NCBI RefSeq assembly: GCF_013184805.1
Contig: NZ_JAATNG010000001.1
Location: forward strand, 2,232,001 to 2,296,000
Source of the DNA: Pseudoruegeria sp. HB172150
Lineage (GTDB): Bacteria > Pseudomonadota > Alphaproteobacteria > Rhodobacterales > Rhodobacteraceae
Length of the DNA: 64,000 nt
Reading direction: 5' to 3'
Part shown: positions 17,802-27,624 of the stretch, piece after piece
How the letters are laid out: each line of letters opens with the position of its first letter
Position numbering within the stretch: position 1 is the stretch's first letter
The notes under the pieces: model-generated
Databases searched by the model: none
Seen by the model: only the letters and a program-made list of their open reading frames with translations
What the model was told of the DNA's origin: nothing
Program-made: the position numbers and the translations under genes

Positions 17802-19262
17802 TTATGCTTCATAGCCATCCACTATCAGCCGGTTCAGCGCCAGCACACCCCAGCCGGTGGCGCCTTTGGGCGCAAGATCGGTGGGTGATTTGAGGCTGGC
17901 GACGCCGGCGATGTCGAGATGGATCCAGGGAACGTCGTCCTTGACGAAGCGCTTGAGGAACTGCGCGGCGGTGATCGAGCCGGCGGGGCGGCCGCCGACG
18001 TTCTTCATGTCGGCGACGCTGGACTTGAGAAGCTTGTCGTAGCCTTCGCCCAAGGGCATGCGCCAGGCGCCCTCGCCCTCGGTCTTCGCGGCCGTCAAAA
18101 AGGCATCGGCCAGCTCGTCGTTGTTGGAGAAGACGCCCGCCATCTCGTGGCCGAGGCCGATGATGATCGCGCCCGTCAGGGTGGCGAGGTTGATCATGCC
18201 GACGGGCTTGAACCGCTCCTGCGCGTACCAGAGCACGTCGCAGAGGACGAGGCGGCCTTCGGCGTCGGTGTTGATCACTTCAACCGTGTCGCCCTTCATG
18301 GATTTCACCACATCGCCGGGGCGCTGCGCCTTGCCGTCGGGCATGTTCTCGACCAGGCCGACGAGCCCGACGACATTTGCCTTTGCCTTTCGCAGGGCCA
18401 GCGTCTTCATCACGCCGGAAACCGTTCCGGCGCCGCCCATGTCCATGGTCATGTCTTCCATGCCGGCGGCGGGTTTCAGGCTGATGCCGCCGGTGTCGAA
18501 GACAACGCCCTTGCCGACCAGAGCGAAGGGCGCCTCTTTACCGCCACCCTTCCACTGCATCACGACGACCTTGGACGGGCTTGCGCTGCCCTGCCCCACG
18601 GCCAGAAGTGTGCGCATGCCGAGCTTTTCAAGGTCGGCTTCCTCCAGCACCTCGACCTCGACACCAAGGTCGCTCAGGCCCTGCAGGCGATTGGCGAATT
18701 CGGTGGTCGTCAGGATATTGGACGGCTCGTTCACGAGGTCGCGGGTGAAGAACACACCTTCGGCCAGCGCGAGAATCGCGTCGGGCGAGACATCGTCAGG
18801 CTTCGACACCATGGCGGTGACGGCGCCCTCGGTTTTCTCCTCGGCGGTCAAGTGGGCGGTGAAGGCATAGACGCGGAGGACGAGACCCAGGAGGAGGTCC
18901 TCGACCTCCTTCAGGGCACCGGCAATGACCAGAAGGTCCTTGTTGTACTTCCACTTTCCAATCGTTCCGCCAGCCTTTCGCGCGACGCTCTTTGGCGCGC
19001 GGCGCGATAGCTTGATCACCTGCAATGACAGCGCGGCCATCCCCGTCGGATAGGCAATGTCGATGACATCGCCTTCCTTCATGTTGCTGAACCGTTCGGA
19101 CCCCAGGAACCGCTCGAGTGCCCCTTTCGTCAGCCGGTTCACGCGGCGCGCGGGCTGCGAAAGCTTGCCGTCAGGCTCGCAGATCAGCACGACGCGGCCT
19201 TCGAAGCCGGCGATGGCGTCGAGGTCGATTTCGGCGATTTCAAGGGATACGGGTGAGGTCAT
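17802..19262 (-). CDS. pepA: Leucyl aminopeptidase (M17 family)
   Basis: This 486-residue protein is a cytoplasmic dinuclear-metal aminopeptidase, hexameric in characterised members, that releases N-terminal residues from peptides. Its catalytic C-terminal domain shows VGKGVVFDTGGISLKP, MTMDMGGAGTV with metal ligands, and the diagnostic NTDAEGRLVL. The N-terminal domain (1-170) is the variable M17 N domain. It is transcribed divergently from lptF and is followed by holC. In some bacteria PepA also binds DNA; nothing here tests that. Confidence 0.95.
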   Translation of the reverse strand: MTSPVSLEIAEIDLDAIAGFEGRVVLICEPDGKLSQPARRVNRLTKGALERFLGSERFSNMKEGDVIDIAYPTGMAALSLQVIKLSRRAPKSVARKAGGTIGKWKYNKDLLVIAGALKEVEDLLLGLVLRVYAFTAHLTAEEKTEGAVTAMVSKPDDVSPDAILALAEGVFFTRDLVNEPSNILTTTEFANRLQGLSDLGVEVEVLEEADLEKLGMRTLLAVGQGSASPSKVVVMQWKGGGKEAPFALVGKGVVFDTGGISLKPAAGMEDMTMDMGGAGTVSGVMKTLALRKAKANVVGLVGLVENMPDGKAQRPGDVVKSMKGDTVEVINTDAEGRLVLCDVLWYAQERFKPVGMINLATLTGAIIIGLGHEMAGVFSNNDELADAFLTAAKTEGEGAWRMPLGEGYDKLLKSSVADMKNVGGRPAGSITAAQFLKRFVKDDVPWIHLDIAGVASLKSPTDLAPKGATGWGVLALNRLIVDGYEA

Positions 19263-19388
19263 AGCGCGGTCGCTCCATCCAGTGTTTGTATCTACCTATC
19301 GCCGGGCAACCAGATTTGCCAGTTATCAGTTTGCCCCTCCTGCCCGATACGATAACCTGCCTCAAAACGGGCGGCAGACCGGCGGAAC

Positions 19389-20519
19389 GTGGCACGATTC
19401 GACAGATATATCCTGTCTCAGCTGATGATGCTGTTCGGGTTCTTCGCCCTTGTTCTGGTGCTGATCTACTGGATCAACCGGGCGGTGGTGCTGTTCGATC
19501 AGCTGATCGCGAACGGCCAGGCGGCCAGCGTGTTCTTCGAATTCACGGCCCTTTCCCTGCCCAACGTGATCCGGCTGGTCTTGCCGATCGCGGGCTTTGC
19601 CGCTTCGGTCTATGTCGCCAACCGCCTGACCGCCGAAAGCGAGCTTGTCGTGGTTCAGGCCACCGGGTTTTCGCCTTACCGGATGGTGCGGCCCGTGCTG
19701 ATCTTCGGGCTGATCGTCGGCGCGATGATGTCGGTGCTGACACATTACCTGGTGCCGCAGTCGATCATCCGGCTGAACCAGAGACAGGGAGAGATTGCCG
19801 AGAACATCTCTGCCCGGCTGCTGACCGAGGGCCAGTTCCTGCATCCGGCGAGTGGTGTGACCTTCTATATCCGTGAGATCACGCCGCAGGGTGACCTGCG
19901 CGACGTGTTCCTGTCGGACGCGCGCAATCCGGACGAGCGGGTGACCTACACGGCGCGGCAGGCTTTGCTGGTCCGCAGCGACGGCGGGCCGCAGCTGGTG
20001 ATGTTCGATGGCATGGCGCAGAGGCTGCAGATCGAAAGCCAGCGGCTTTCGACCACGAGTTTCGATGACTTCGCCTATGACATCTCTGGCCTGATCGATG
20101 CGTTTGAGCCTGGCGGCCGCAGCGTGAAGGAGATGACGACTCCGGAACTGCTTTGGCCGACCGCGGCCGGGATGGAGGAAACCGGGGAATCTGCGGCGCG
20201 GATGATGTATGAAGGGCACGGACGGATCACGCAGGCGCTGCTGGCGGTGCTTGCGCCGCTGGTCGGCTTTTCCGCGATGCTGATCGGTAATTTCTCGCGC
20301 TTCGGACGCTGGCGGCAGATCTTCGGGGCGCTGGTGGCGATTGCGGTCGTAAAGAGCTTTGATAACGCTTTCGCTGACGTGGCGCGCAACGATCCGTCGA
20401 TGTGGTTCGCTGCCTATGGCGCCTGTGTGCTTGGCCTTGTGGTGGTGCTGGCGCTGTTGTGGGTCGCAGACCGGCCGAACCTGTTCCGCCGCCGACGCGG
20501 ACAGGAGGCGGGCGCATGA
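19389..20519 (+). CDS. lptF: LPS export ABC transporter permease LptF
   Basis: This 376-residue inner-membrane permease, with LptG and the ATPase LptB, extracts lipopolysaccharide from the inner membrane and pushes it over the periplasmic LptC-LptA bridge. It begins (GTG) with MARFDRYILSQLM, has N-terminal and C-terminal pairs or triplets of membrane helices, and a periplasmic jellyroll-like region in between (about 125-270). It overlaps lptG by the ATGA motif. It heads an envelope biogenesis operon of at least seven genes. Confidence 0.92.
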   Translation: MARFDRYILSQLMMLFGFFALVLVLIYWINRAVVLFDQLIANGQAASVFFEFTALSLPNVIRLVLPIAGFAASVYVANRLTAESELVVVQATGFSPYRMVRPVLIFGLIVGAMMSVLTHYLVPQSIIRLNQRQGEIAENISARLLTEGQFLHPASGVTFYIREITPQGDLRDVFLSDARNPDERVTYTARQALLVRSDGGPQLVMFDGMAQRLQIESQRLSTTSFDDFAYDISGLIDAFEPGGRSVKEMTTPELLWPTAAGMEETGESAARMMYEGHGRITQALLAVLAPLVGFSAMLIGNFSRFGRWRQIFGALVAIAVVKSFDNAFADVARNDPSMWFAAYGACVLGLVVVLALLWVADRPNLFRRRRGQEAGA

Positions 20520-21613
20520 TCCTGCACATGTATTTCGCGCGCCGGTTTCTAACAGCGTTCCTCGGTGTCTTCGGGATATTCTTTGCGCTGTTCGTTCTGC
20601 TCGACATGGTGGAGCAGATTCGCAAGTTCGAAACGGGAGAGGTCGGGTTCCTGCAGATACTGAAGCTGACACTGCTGAACGTACCGCAGGGCCTGTACGC
20701 GATATTGCCGCTGATCATGGTGCTGGCGACACTGACTCTGTTTCTGACGCTGGCGCGCACCTCGGAAATGGTGATCACCCGCGCCTCTGGCCGGTCCGCG
20801 ATGCAAAGCCTGATCTCGCCAGTGCTGGTGGCGATGCTGATCGGCGTGGTGTCCGTGGCCGTCCTGAACCCGATCGTAGCGGCCACCTCGAAGCAATATG
20901 AGATCCTGGCCGGCCGACTGAAAGGCAATGGCGCTTCGGTGTTGTCGGTCAGCCGCGAAGGGTTGTGGTTGCGACAGGGCGGACCGGAGGGGCAGACTGT
21001 GATCCATGCTGCCGGCGCCAACCTGGAAGGTACCGAGCTATATGACGTTACATTCATCGCCTTCGAACCGGACGGCGCACCGCGCCAGCGGATAGAAGCG
21101 GCTTCGGCAGAACTGACCAGCGGATCTTGGCAGATCCGCGATGCGAAGGTCTGGGACCTGAGTGACAGCGATAACCCCGAACGCGACGCGACCACGCATG
21201 CCGAGCTCGAAATCCCCTCTACCCTGACGGAACAGCAGATCCAGGACAGCTTTGGGACACCCGCTTCGGTGCCGATCTGGGACCTGCCGGGCTTCATCCA
21301 ACAGCTGGAACAGGCCGGCTTTTCCGCACGCAGTCATCGCGTATGGCTGCAGACCGAACTGGCACTGCCGGTGACGATGGCGGCGATGGTGCTGGTGGCG
21401 GCGGGCTTTACCATGCGGCACACCCGGTTCGGGCGAACGGGCCTGATGGTGATGCTGGCGCTCGGGCTGGGGTTTGCGGTCTATTTTCTTCGGAACTTCG
21501 CGCAGATCCTCGGCGACAACGGGCAATTGCCAGTGGCACTGGCTGCCTGGACCGTGCCGGTTGCGGCGGTGATCCTGTCGCTGGGCATCCTCCTGAACCT
21601 GGAGGACGGCTGA
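20516..21613 (+). CDS. lptG: LPS export ABC transporter permease LptG
   Basis: This 365-residue partner permease of LptF begins MILHMYFARRF, with the same layout: membrane helices at the N-terminus, a periplasmic domain about 130-255, and three helices at the C-terminus. The start overlaps the lptF stop by 4 bases, and its own stop overlaps the lptD start by 1 base, so the three proteins are translationally coupled. A 38-residue upstream in-frame extension inside lptF was rejected. Confidence 0.92.
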   Translation: MILHMYFARRFLTAFLGVFGIFFALFVLLDMVEQIRKFETGEVGFLQILKLTLLNVPQGLYAILPLIMVLATLTLFLTLARTSEMVITRASGRSAMQSLISPVLVAMLIGVVSVAVLNPIVAATSKQYEILAGRLKGNGASVLSVSREGLWLRQGGPEGQTVIHAAGANLEGTELYDVTFIAFEPDGAPRQRIEAASAELTSGSWQIRDAKVWDLSDSDNPERDATTHAELEIPSTLTEQQIQDSFGTPASVPIWDLPGFIQQLEQAGFSARSHRVWLQTELALPVTMAAMVLVAAGFTMRHTRFGRTGLMVMLALGLGFAVYFLRNFAQILGDNGQLPVALAAWTVPVAAVILSLGILLNLEDG

Positions 21614-23790
21614 TGCGAAATGGGTGGGGGCACCTGCTTCGCTGTTGTCTGGCTGGCTTGTTTCTGCTGGCCGGCCCTGCGCTTGCACAGGAAGACCGGC
21701 TTGCAACGCTGGTCGCCGACAGCGTCAGTTTCGACGGGCGCGACAAGGTGCGCGCCAGCGGGCATGTGGAGATCTTCTACGACGGTCAGCGGCTGCTGGC
21801 GGAAGAGCTGATCTACGATCAGGCGAGAGACGAGCTGCAGCTTTTCGGGCCGATCACTCTGATTGATGCCACCGGGCAGATCTTTACGGCTCGTTACGGC
21901 GAGCTGTCGGGTGATCTGCGCAATGGCATCATGCAAAGCGCGCGGGTGGTGATCGAAGAACAGATGCAGGTGGCGGCGGCAGAGATCCAGCGGGTCGGCG
22001 GGCGCTACACGCAATTGCACAAAACCGTCGCGTCTTCCTGCAAGGTCTGTGCCGGCAGTCCGACGCCCCTGTGGCAGATCCGTGCGGAGCGGGTGATCCA
22101 CGATCAGCAGGAGCGCCAGCTTTATTTCGAGAATGCGCGGTTCGAGGTGGCGGGCCTGCCGATCCTGTGGACGCCGCGGTTGCGTCTTCCCGATCCGACG
22201 CTGCGCCGCGCCTCGGGTTTCCTGTATCCGACGCTTCGGCAAAACTCAGCGCTCGGTTTTGGTGTACGCCTGCCCTACTTCAAAACCATCGGCGACCACG
22301 CCGACATTCTTTTGACCCCGTATCTCGCACAGAATACGACTACGCTCGAAGGGCGCTACCGGCAGGCGTTTCGCTTTGGCCGCGTGGAGTTCGAGGGCGC
22401 ACTGTCGCGCGACGATATCGTGCCGGACGAGACTCGCGCCTATTTGTTCGGACGAGGTGAGTTCTACCTGCCTGGTGATTTCACGCTGAACCTGGGCGTT
22501 CAGCTGGTCTCGGATCCCGGCTACCTGGATACCTATGACTTCTCAGACGATGACCGGCTGACGAACGAACTCGAACTGACACGGACACGGCGAAACGAGT
22601 ATGTCAGCCTGCGGCTGTCATCGTTGCGAACCCTTCGCGACAACGAGATTCCGATTGAAGACACGCTGGCCACCAACCTGGTTCGCGGCAGCTATGACCT
22701 GCGCATGCCGGATGTTTGGGGGGGCGAGGCGCGCGTGCTGTTCGACATCATGGGGTATGAGCGCGAAGCCGACGAGGTTGACGCCGCACTGGCGGCGAGC
22801 TGTGTGACGGTCGAGGCTGCGGAATGCCTTGCCCGGGACGTATTCAGAAGCACGGCCGAGCTTGGCTGGTACCGCAACTGGCTGCTGCGCAACGGCATGA
22901 TAGCGCGGGTCGAAGGCGAAATCGCCGGCGATTTTTACATTGTCGGGCAGGACCCGAACCTCGACACGGAGCTGGTCCGCGTCACACCGACGGCGGCGAT
23001 GGAGCTGCGCTGGCCATTGGCACGAACTGCAGCAAATGGCGGACGCGATGTGCTGGAACCCATGGTGCAGGTCGCCTGGTCCGAAAGCTACGGCGACGAC
23101 ACGGTCCCCAACGAAGACAGCACGCTGGTGGAGTTCGACGAGGGCAACTTACTGGCACTGAGCCGGTTTCCCGGCCGGGACGTGCGGGAGACCGGGCTGC
23201 GCACCGCCGTTGGCCTAGCCTGGACGCATTACACCCCGTCGGGCCAGGAATATGCCGTGTCCGTCGGCAAGATATTCCGCGCAACCGACCCGGACCTGTT
23301 CTCGACGTCCTCCGGGCTGGACGGAACCGTCTCTGACTGGCTGGTCGCCGGACGTGTCGAAATTGCCGAGCGGCTGAGCCTGAGCAACCGGTCACTCTTC
23401 GACAACGGCTTTGACTTCACCAAGTCCGAGACACGTTTGAGCTACCTCGGTCAAAGGCTGACTGCGGGCGCCAGCTATATCTGGTCCGTCGCAGCACCGA
23501 GCGTTGGCCGGACCGAAGATATCTCGGAGTGGGAGCTGGACATGGCTTACCGGTTCGACCGGCACTGGACGGGCAAGGCGAGTTGGCGCTACGACTTGAT
23601 CTCCGGCAGCGCAGCGGAGGCGGGACTGGGCCTTGAATACAACAACGAGTGCGTCAGTATCGATCTTTCCCTCTCGCGAAGCTTCACGTCCTCGACTAAT
23701 GTAGAGCCGACGACGGATGTGGGACTGACGGTTGCGCTGAACGGTTTCGGAAGCGACGGCCGGGCCTACGCACGAAGTTGCACAATGTGA
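21613..23790 (+). CDS. lptD: LPS-assembly protein LptD
   Basis: This 725-residue outer-membrane beta-barrel, with the lipoprotein LptE, inserts LPS into the outer leaflet. The signal peptide ends at GPALAQ near residue 26. An OstA/LptA-like beta-jellyroll follows (about 30-160), then the C-terminal barrel. Cysteines in CKVC after the jellyroll and in NNECVSIDLS and RSCTM near the C-terminus could form the inter-domain disulfides required in E. coli. The downstream gene encodes SurA, the chaperone that delivers LptD to the membrane. No lptE is seen here. Confidence 0.93.
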   Translation: MRNGWGHLLRCCLAGLFLLAGPALAQEDRLATLVADSVSFDGRDKVRASGHVEIFYDGQRLLAEELIYDQARDELQLFGPITLIDATGQIFTARYGELSGDLRNGIMQSARVVIEEQMQVAAAEIQRVGGRYTQLHKTVASSCKVCAGSPTPLWQIRAERVIHDQQERQLYFENARFEVAGLPILWTPRLRLPDPTLRRASGFLYPTLRQNSALGFGVRLPYFKTIGDHADILLTPYLAQNTTTLEGRYRQAFRFGRVEFEGALSRDDIVPDETRAYLFGRGEFYLPGDFTLNLGVQLVSDPGYLDTYDFSDDDRLTNELELTRTRRNEYVSLRLSSLRTLRDNEIPIEDTLATNLVRGSYDLRMPDVWGGEARVLFDIMGYEREADEVDAALAASCVTVEAAECLARDVFRSTAELGWYRNWLLRNGMIARVEGEIAGDFYIVGQDPNLDTELVRVTPTAAMELRWPLARTAANGGRDVLEPMVQVAWSESYGDDTVPNEDSTLVEFDEGNLLALSRFPGRDVRETGLRTAVGLAWTHYTPSGQEYAVSVGKIFRATDPDLFSTSSGLDGTVSDWLVAGRVEIAERLSLSNRSLFDNGFDFTKSETRLSYLGQRLTAGASYIWSVAAPSVGRTEDISEWELDMAYRFDRHWTGKASWRYDLISGSAAEAGLGLEYNNECVSIDLSLSRSFTSSTNVEPTTDVGLTVALNGFGSDGRAYARSCTM

Positions 23791-23860
23791 GGGGCTAGGC
23801 ACCGCCGAACGGTGCGCGTACAAGGTCCACCGACAGACAGAGCAGACGGAAGAACAGCCC

Positions 23861-25102
23861 ATGCCGATCACCCGCCTACTGACCGCGATATGTCTCGCAG
23901 CCATGGTGGCTGCCGTCGGGCTGACACCTGCTGCCGCCCAGGGCAACATGTTTGCGCCGGTGGTGAAGGTCAACGACCGGGTGGTGACACAATACGAGGT
24001 CAATCAGCGGGCGCGGTTCTACGAGGTGTTGAGCGCACCTGGCGACTCCACCGAACTGGCGATCGAAAAGCTGATTGAGGAACGTTTGCAGCAGGATGCC
24101 GCCGCAGCGCTGGGAATCCAGGCTCCGGAAGAGGCAATTGAGGAAGGTTTGGTGGAATTCGCCAGCCGGGCCAACCTGGAACCGGAACAATTCCTGCAGG
24201 CGATCAGCAGCGAAGGCATCTCGCCGGAAACCGTTCGTGCCTTTGTCGAAGCCGGTGTTCTGTGGCGCCAGGTCGTGCGGGCGAAATTTGGCCCGCAGGC
24301 GCAGGTGACCGATGCAGAAGTCGACCGCGCAATTGCCATCGCCTCAAGCTCGGGCGGCCGCACCGGGGGCGTCAGAGTCCTGCTCTCGGAGATCTTCCTG
24401 CCCACCAACACGCCAGAGGCAGCCGCCGCAGCACAGCAGCGGGCCGCCGAGATCAGCCGGATCGAAACGCTGCCCGCATTCGCCGAGGCTGCGCGCCGCT
24501 ACTCCGCCGCCCCGTCCCGCGACAGTGGCGGGCGCCAGAACTGGATACCCTTGTCGCGGCTGCCGCCGGAACTGCGGCCGCAGATCCTTGCGCTGGCGCC
24601 CGGTCAGGTCCTCGGACCGATCCAGGTGCCCAACGCGATCGCTTTCTTCCAGCTCCGCGCGCTTGAGGAAACAGGCGCGCCGCAAGAGGAAACTGCGGCG
24701 ATCGAGTTCGCACGTTTCTTCATTCCCGGCGGTCGGACCGGAAAAGCACTTTCCGAGGCGCGCCGGATCCGGAACGAAATCGACACCTGCGACGATCTCT
24801 ACGGAATTGCCAAGGGACTCCCCGAGGAACGGCTTCTGCGTGAGACTCTGCCGGTGGAGCAGATCCCGGGCGACATCGCCCTTGAGCTGGCCAAGCTCGA
24901 CGAGAACGAGGTGTCGACGGCTCTTACAACCGCGCAGGACCAGACACTGGTATTCCTGATGTTGTGCGGGCGGACTGCGGAACTGAACCTGGATCTCGAC
25001 CGCAATCAAACCCGCCAGCAATTGCTGAACCAGCGCCTGGCATCCTATGCCGAAGGCTATCTGTCCGAGCTGAAGGCGGACGCCTACATCGTCTACCCAT
25101 GA
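23861..25102 (+). CDS. surA: SurA-like periplasmic peptidyl-prolyl isomerase/chaperone
   Basis: This 413-residue protein has a signal peptide ending in TPAAAQG near residue 28, a SurA N-terminal domain (VKVNDRVVTQYEVNQRARF to about 165) and one parvulin-like domain (about 170-285, with RVLLSEIFLP, YSAAPSRDSGG and LAPGQVLGPI). Proteobacterial SurA usually has two parvulin domains; a single one is common in this group. It escorts outer-membrane proteins such as LptD. It lies 70 bases after lptD and its stop overlaps pdxA. Confidence 0.85.
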   Translation: MPITRLLTAICLAAMVAAVGLTPAAAQGNMFAPVVKVNDRVVTQYEVNQRARFYEVLSAPGDSTELAIEKLIEERLQQDAAAALGIQAPEEAIEEGLVEFASRANLEPEQFLQAISSEGISPETVRAFVEAGVLWRQVVRAKFGPQAQVTDAEVDRAIAIASSSGGRTGGVRVLLSEIFLPTNTPEAAAAAQQRAAEISRIETLPAFAEAARRYSAAPSRDSGGRQNWIPLSRLPPELRPQILALAPGQVLGPIQVPNAIAFFQLRALEETGAPQEETAAIEFARFFIPGGRTGKALSEARRIRNEIDTCDDLYGIAKGLPEERLLRETLPVEQIPGDIALELAKLDENEVSTALTTAQDQTLVFLMLCGRTAELNLDLDRNQTRQQLLNQRLASYAEGYLSELKADAYIVYP

Positions 25103-26079
25103 CCGCGCCCGTCGCCCTGACGGTGGGCGAACCGGGCGGTATTGGCCCCGAAATTGCGGTGGCGGCCTGGGAAACGTTGCGCGGTGAAGACGGTGCATTT
25201 TTCTGGATAGGTGATCCATCGCATCTTCCGGCCGGATCTCCGGCTGTTGAGATCGATGCGCCGGACGATGCAGCTGCGGTCTTCGGCCAAGCCCTACCCG
25301 TTTTGCGGCATGATTTCGCGGGCCCCGCCGAGCCAGGACAAGCGCAGCCGGCGCATGCGCAAGCCGTGATCGATGTGATTGCCCGGGCCGTCGACCTGGC
25401 GCGTTCGGGCGCGGCCTCTGCCGTCTGTACCTGTCCGATACACAAGAAGGCCCTGATCGACGGCGCGGGGTTCGCCTATCCGGGTCATACCGAGTATCTT
25501 GCGGCGCTGGCGGGTGTGGACCGGGTGGTGATGATGCTTGCCTCGGATGCGCTTAGGGTCGTACCGACGACAATCCACATCCCGCTTTCAGATGTACCTG
25601 CCGTGCTGACGGCGAACCTGCTGGAAGAGACGCTGCGGATCACCCATGCCGGTCTGGTTCGCGACTTCGGAATTCCCGAGCCTCGCATTGCGGTGGCAGG
25701 GCTGAATCCCCACGCGGGCGAAGGCGGTGCGATGGGGCACGAGGATGCGGACCTGATCGAGCCGGTCGTCCAGAAGCTTCACGACGAGCAGATGCTGGTA
25801 TTCGGCCCCCTGCCCGCCGACACGATGTTCCATGCCGCCGCCCGCGCCCGATATGATGCGGCGGTCTGCATGTATCACGATCAGGCGCTGATCCCGATCA
25901 AGACGCTGGATTTCGACCGCGGCGTCAACGTGACGCTGGGGTTGCCATTCATCCGCACATCCCCGGATCACGGCACCGCTTTCGACATCGCAGGCAAGGG
26001 GCTGGCGAACCCATCAAGCCTTATCGAAGCGCTGCGGCTTGCCCACCGGATGGCGCGGGCGCGCGGCGTTTCGCCATGA
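25099..26079 (+). CDS. pdxA: 4-hydroxythreonine-4-phosphate dehydrogenase
   Basis: This 326-residue cytoplasmic NAD-dependent enzyme of the DXP-dependent vitamin B6 pathway oxidises 4-phosphohydroxy-L-threonine, whose product is used by PdxJ. Motifs: LTVGEPGGIGPEIA at the N-terminus, CPIHKKAL, the metal-binding GLNPHAGEGG, MYHDQALIPIK with a metal His, and TSPDHGTAFDIAG. The start overlaps the surA stop by ATGA. The surA-pdxA-rsmA order is conserved across Proteobacteria. Confidence 0.95.
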   Translation: MTAPVALTVGEPGGIGPEIAVAAWETLRGEDGAFFWIGDPSHLPAGSPAVEIDAPDDAAAVFGQALPVLRHDFAGPAEPGQAQPAHAQAVIDVIARAVDLARSGAASAVCTCPIHKKALIDGAGFAYPGHTEYLAALAGVDRVVMMLASDALRVVPTTIHIPLSDVPAVLTANLLEETLRITHAGLVRDFGIPEPRIAVAGLNPHAGEGGAMGHEDADLIEPVVQKLHDEQMLVFGPLPADTMFHAAARARYDAAVCMYHDQALIPIKTLDFDRGVNVTLGLPFIRTSPDHGTAFDIAGKGLANPSSLIEALRLAHRMARARGVSP

Positions 26080-26206
26080 AAGATTTGTGCCTCCGGCGGG
26101 GTTGTTTCCGGCCAGAAGAAGGGAGAGCCGGATCCAGGCTGGTTCCTGACGGATATACATCTGCCGGAATTCTGTGCCGCGATGCTGGGCGCCGGGACCG
26201 GTTCAG

Positions 26207-27046
26207 ATGAGCGCCATCGACAGCCTGCCGCCGCTGCGCCAGGTGATCGCGGATCACGATCTGCGGGCCAAGAAATCTCTGGGACAGAACTTCCTTCTGG
26301 ATCTGAATCTGACGGCGAAGATTGCCCGGGTCGCCGGAGACCTTTCGAACTGCGACGTGCTTGAGGTCGGGCCCGGGCCCGGTGGACTGACCCGCGGGTT
26401 GCTGGCCGAAGGCGCGCGCAAGGTGCTGGCGTTGGAGAAGGACGCGCGCTGTCTTCCGGCGCTGGCGGAAATCTCGGAGGCTTACCCCGGTCGGTTGGAA
26501 GTAATCGAGGGTGACGCACTGAAGGTCGACCCGCTCGCCCATTTGACACCGCCGATCCGGGTGGCCGCGAACCTGCCCTACAATGTCGGAACCGAATTGC
26601 TGGTGCGATGGCTGACGCCGCCCGAATGGCCGCCGTTCTGGGAGAGCCTGACGCTGATGTTCCAGAAGGAGGTGGCGCAACGTATCGTGGCGCAGCCCGG
26701 ATCGAAGGCCTACGGCCGGCTTGCGGTGCTGGCACAATGGCGCTGCGATACACGGATCGCGATGGAACTGCCGCCGGAGGCATTCACACCTCCGCCGAAG
26801 ATCCGCTCTGCCGTCGTACACCTTACTGCCCTGCCCACACCGCGATATCCTGCAGATCCCGATGTTCTGCAGCGGATCACAGCAGCGGCGTTCAATCAGC
26901 GGCGCAAGATGCTGCGCGCATCTCTGAAAGGGTTGGCGCCGGATATCGAGGACCGACTGATCGCCGCCAACATCGCGCCGACAGATCGGGCCGAGCAGAT
27001 CGACCTGGAACGGTTCTGCGCCCTGGCGCGGGAGATGGAGACGTGA
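26207..27046 (+). CDS. rsmA: 16S rRNA (adenine1518/1519-N6)-dimethyltransferase RsmA (KsgA)
   Basis: This 279-residue SAM-dependent enzyme dimethylates two adenosines in helix 45 of 16S rRNA and acts as a checkpoint in small-subunit assembly. Motifs: [25 protein letters not shown] (SAM), GDALKVDP and the catalytic [11 protein letters not shown]. The C-terminal helical domain has [12 protein letters not shown]. The ATG at 26207 was preferred to a GTG 33 bases upstream. Its stop overlaps the next GTG by GTGA. Confidence 0.95.
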   Translation: MSAIDSLPPLRQVIADHDLRAKKSLGQNFLLDLNLTAKIARVAGDLSNCDVLEVGPGPGGLTRGLLAEGARKVLALEKDARCLPALAEISEAYPGRLEVIEGDALKVDPLAHLTPPIRVAANLPYNVGTELLVRWLTPPEWPPFWESLTLMFQKEVAQRIVAQPGSKAYGRLAVLAQWRCDTRIAMELPPEAFTPPPKIRSAVVHLTALPTPRYPADPDVLQRITAAAFNQRRKMLRASLKGLAPDIEDRLIAANIAPTDRAEQIDLERFCALAREMET

Positions 27047-27621
27047 GCACGGAGATCCTGTTCATCACGCATGCCGACGTGGCGATAGACGCAGCCGTGC
27101 CGGTACCGGATTGGGGCCTGAACGAGCGCGGAAAAGCGAGGCATCGGGCCCATGCGGCAGAGCTGCGGGGCACGGCGTTCTCTGCCATCTGGTGCAGCAG
27201 AGAGAGGAAAGCGCGCGACGGGGCCGCCATCCTGTCCGACGCGCTAGGCGTGCCTGTGACTGAAGATGCGCGGCTGGGCGAAAACGACCGGTCGGCAACG
27301 GGCTACATGCCGAAGGTCGAATTCGAACGCGCGGCGGACGCGTTCTTTGCCGAACCGGACCTCAGTTTTCACGGGTGGGAGACAGCTCGAGACGCGCAGA
27401 CGCGGATCGTCACCGCCGTGAGCGATATCTGCGACAATGCGACGGGTAATCTCGCTATCGTTTCCCACGGCGGGGTCGGCGCGTTGCTGCTCTGCCATTT
27501 GATGGCTGTCCCGATCTCGCGTGAGATGGACCAGCCAGGCGGCGGGGGTGGCAATGCGTTCCGGTTTACCTGGCCCGACAAGTACCTGCTGCACGGGTGG
27601 CGCGATATCGCGCCGCTCTAG
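27043..27621 (+). CDS. Histidine phosphatase family protein with altered first motif
   Basis: This 192-residue protein of the phosphoglycerate mutase/SixA superfamily is coupled to rsmA by a GTGA overlap. The second catalytic His lies in [12 protein letters not shown], and [12 protein letters not shown] plus LGENDRS supply the usual Arg and Glu/Arg contacts. The first motif, normally RHG, reads FITHADV, so the His is kept but the neighbouring Arg is Thr and the Gly is Ala. Activity may be reduced or changed. The substrate is unknown. Confidence 0.75.
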   Translation: MSTEILFITHADVAIDAAVPVPDWGLNERGKARHRAHAAELRGTAFSAIWCSRERKARDGAAILSDALGVPVTEDARLGENDRSATGYMPKVEFERAADAFFAEPDLSFHGWETARDAQTRIVTAVSDICDNATGNLAIVSHGGVGALLLCHLMAVPISREMDQPGGGGGNAFRFTWPDKYLLHGWRDIAPL

Positions 27622-27624
27622 CCG

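Noticed and set aside
19362-20672. Leftward 436-residue frame opposite lptF
   Set aside because: Antisense to lptF and lptG; Arg/His/Gln-rich with no domain.
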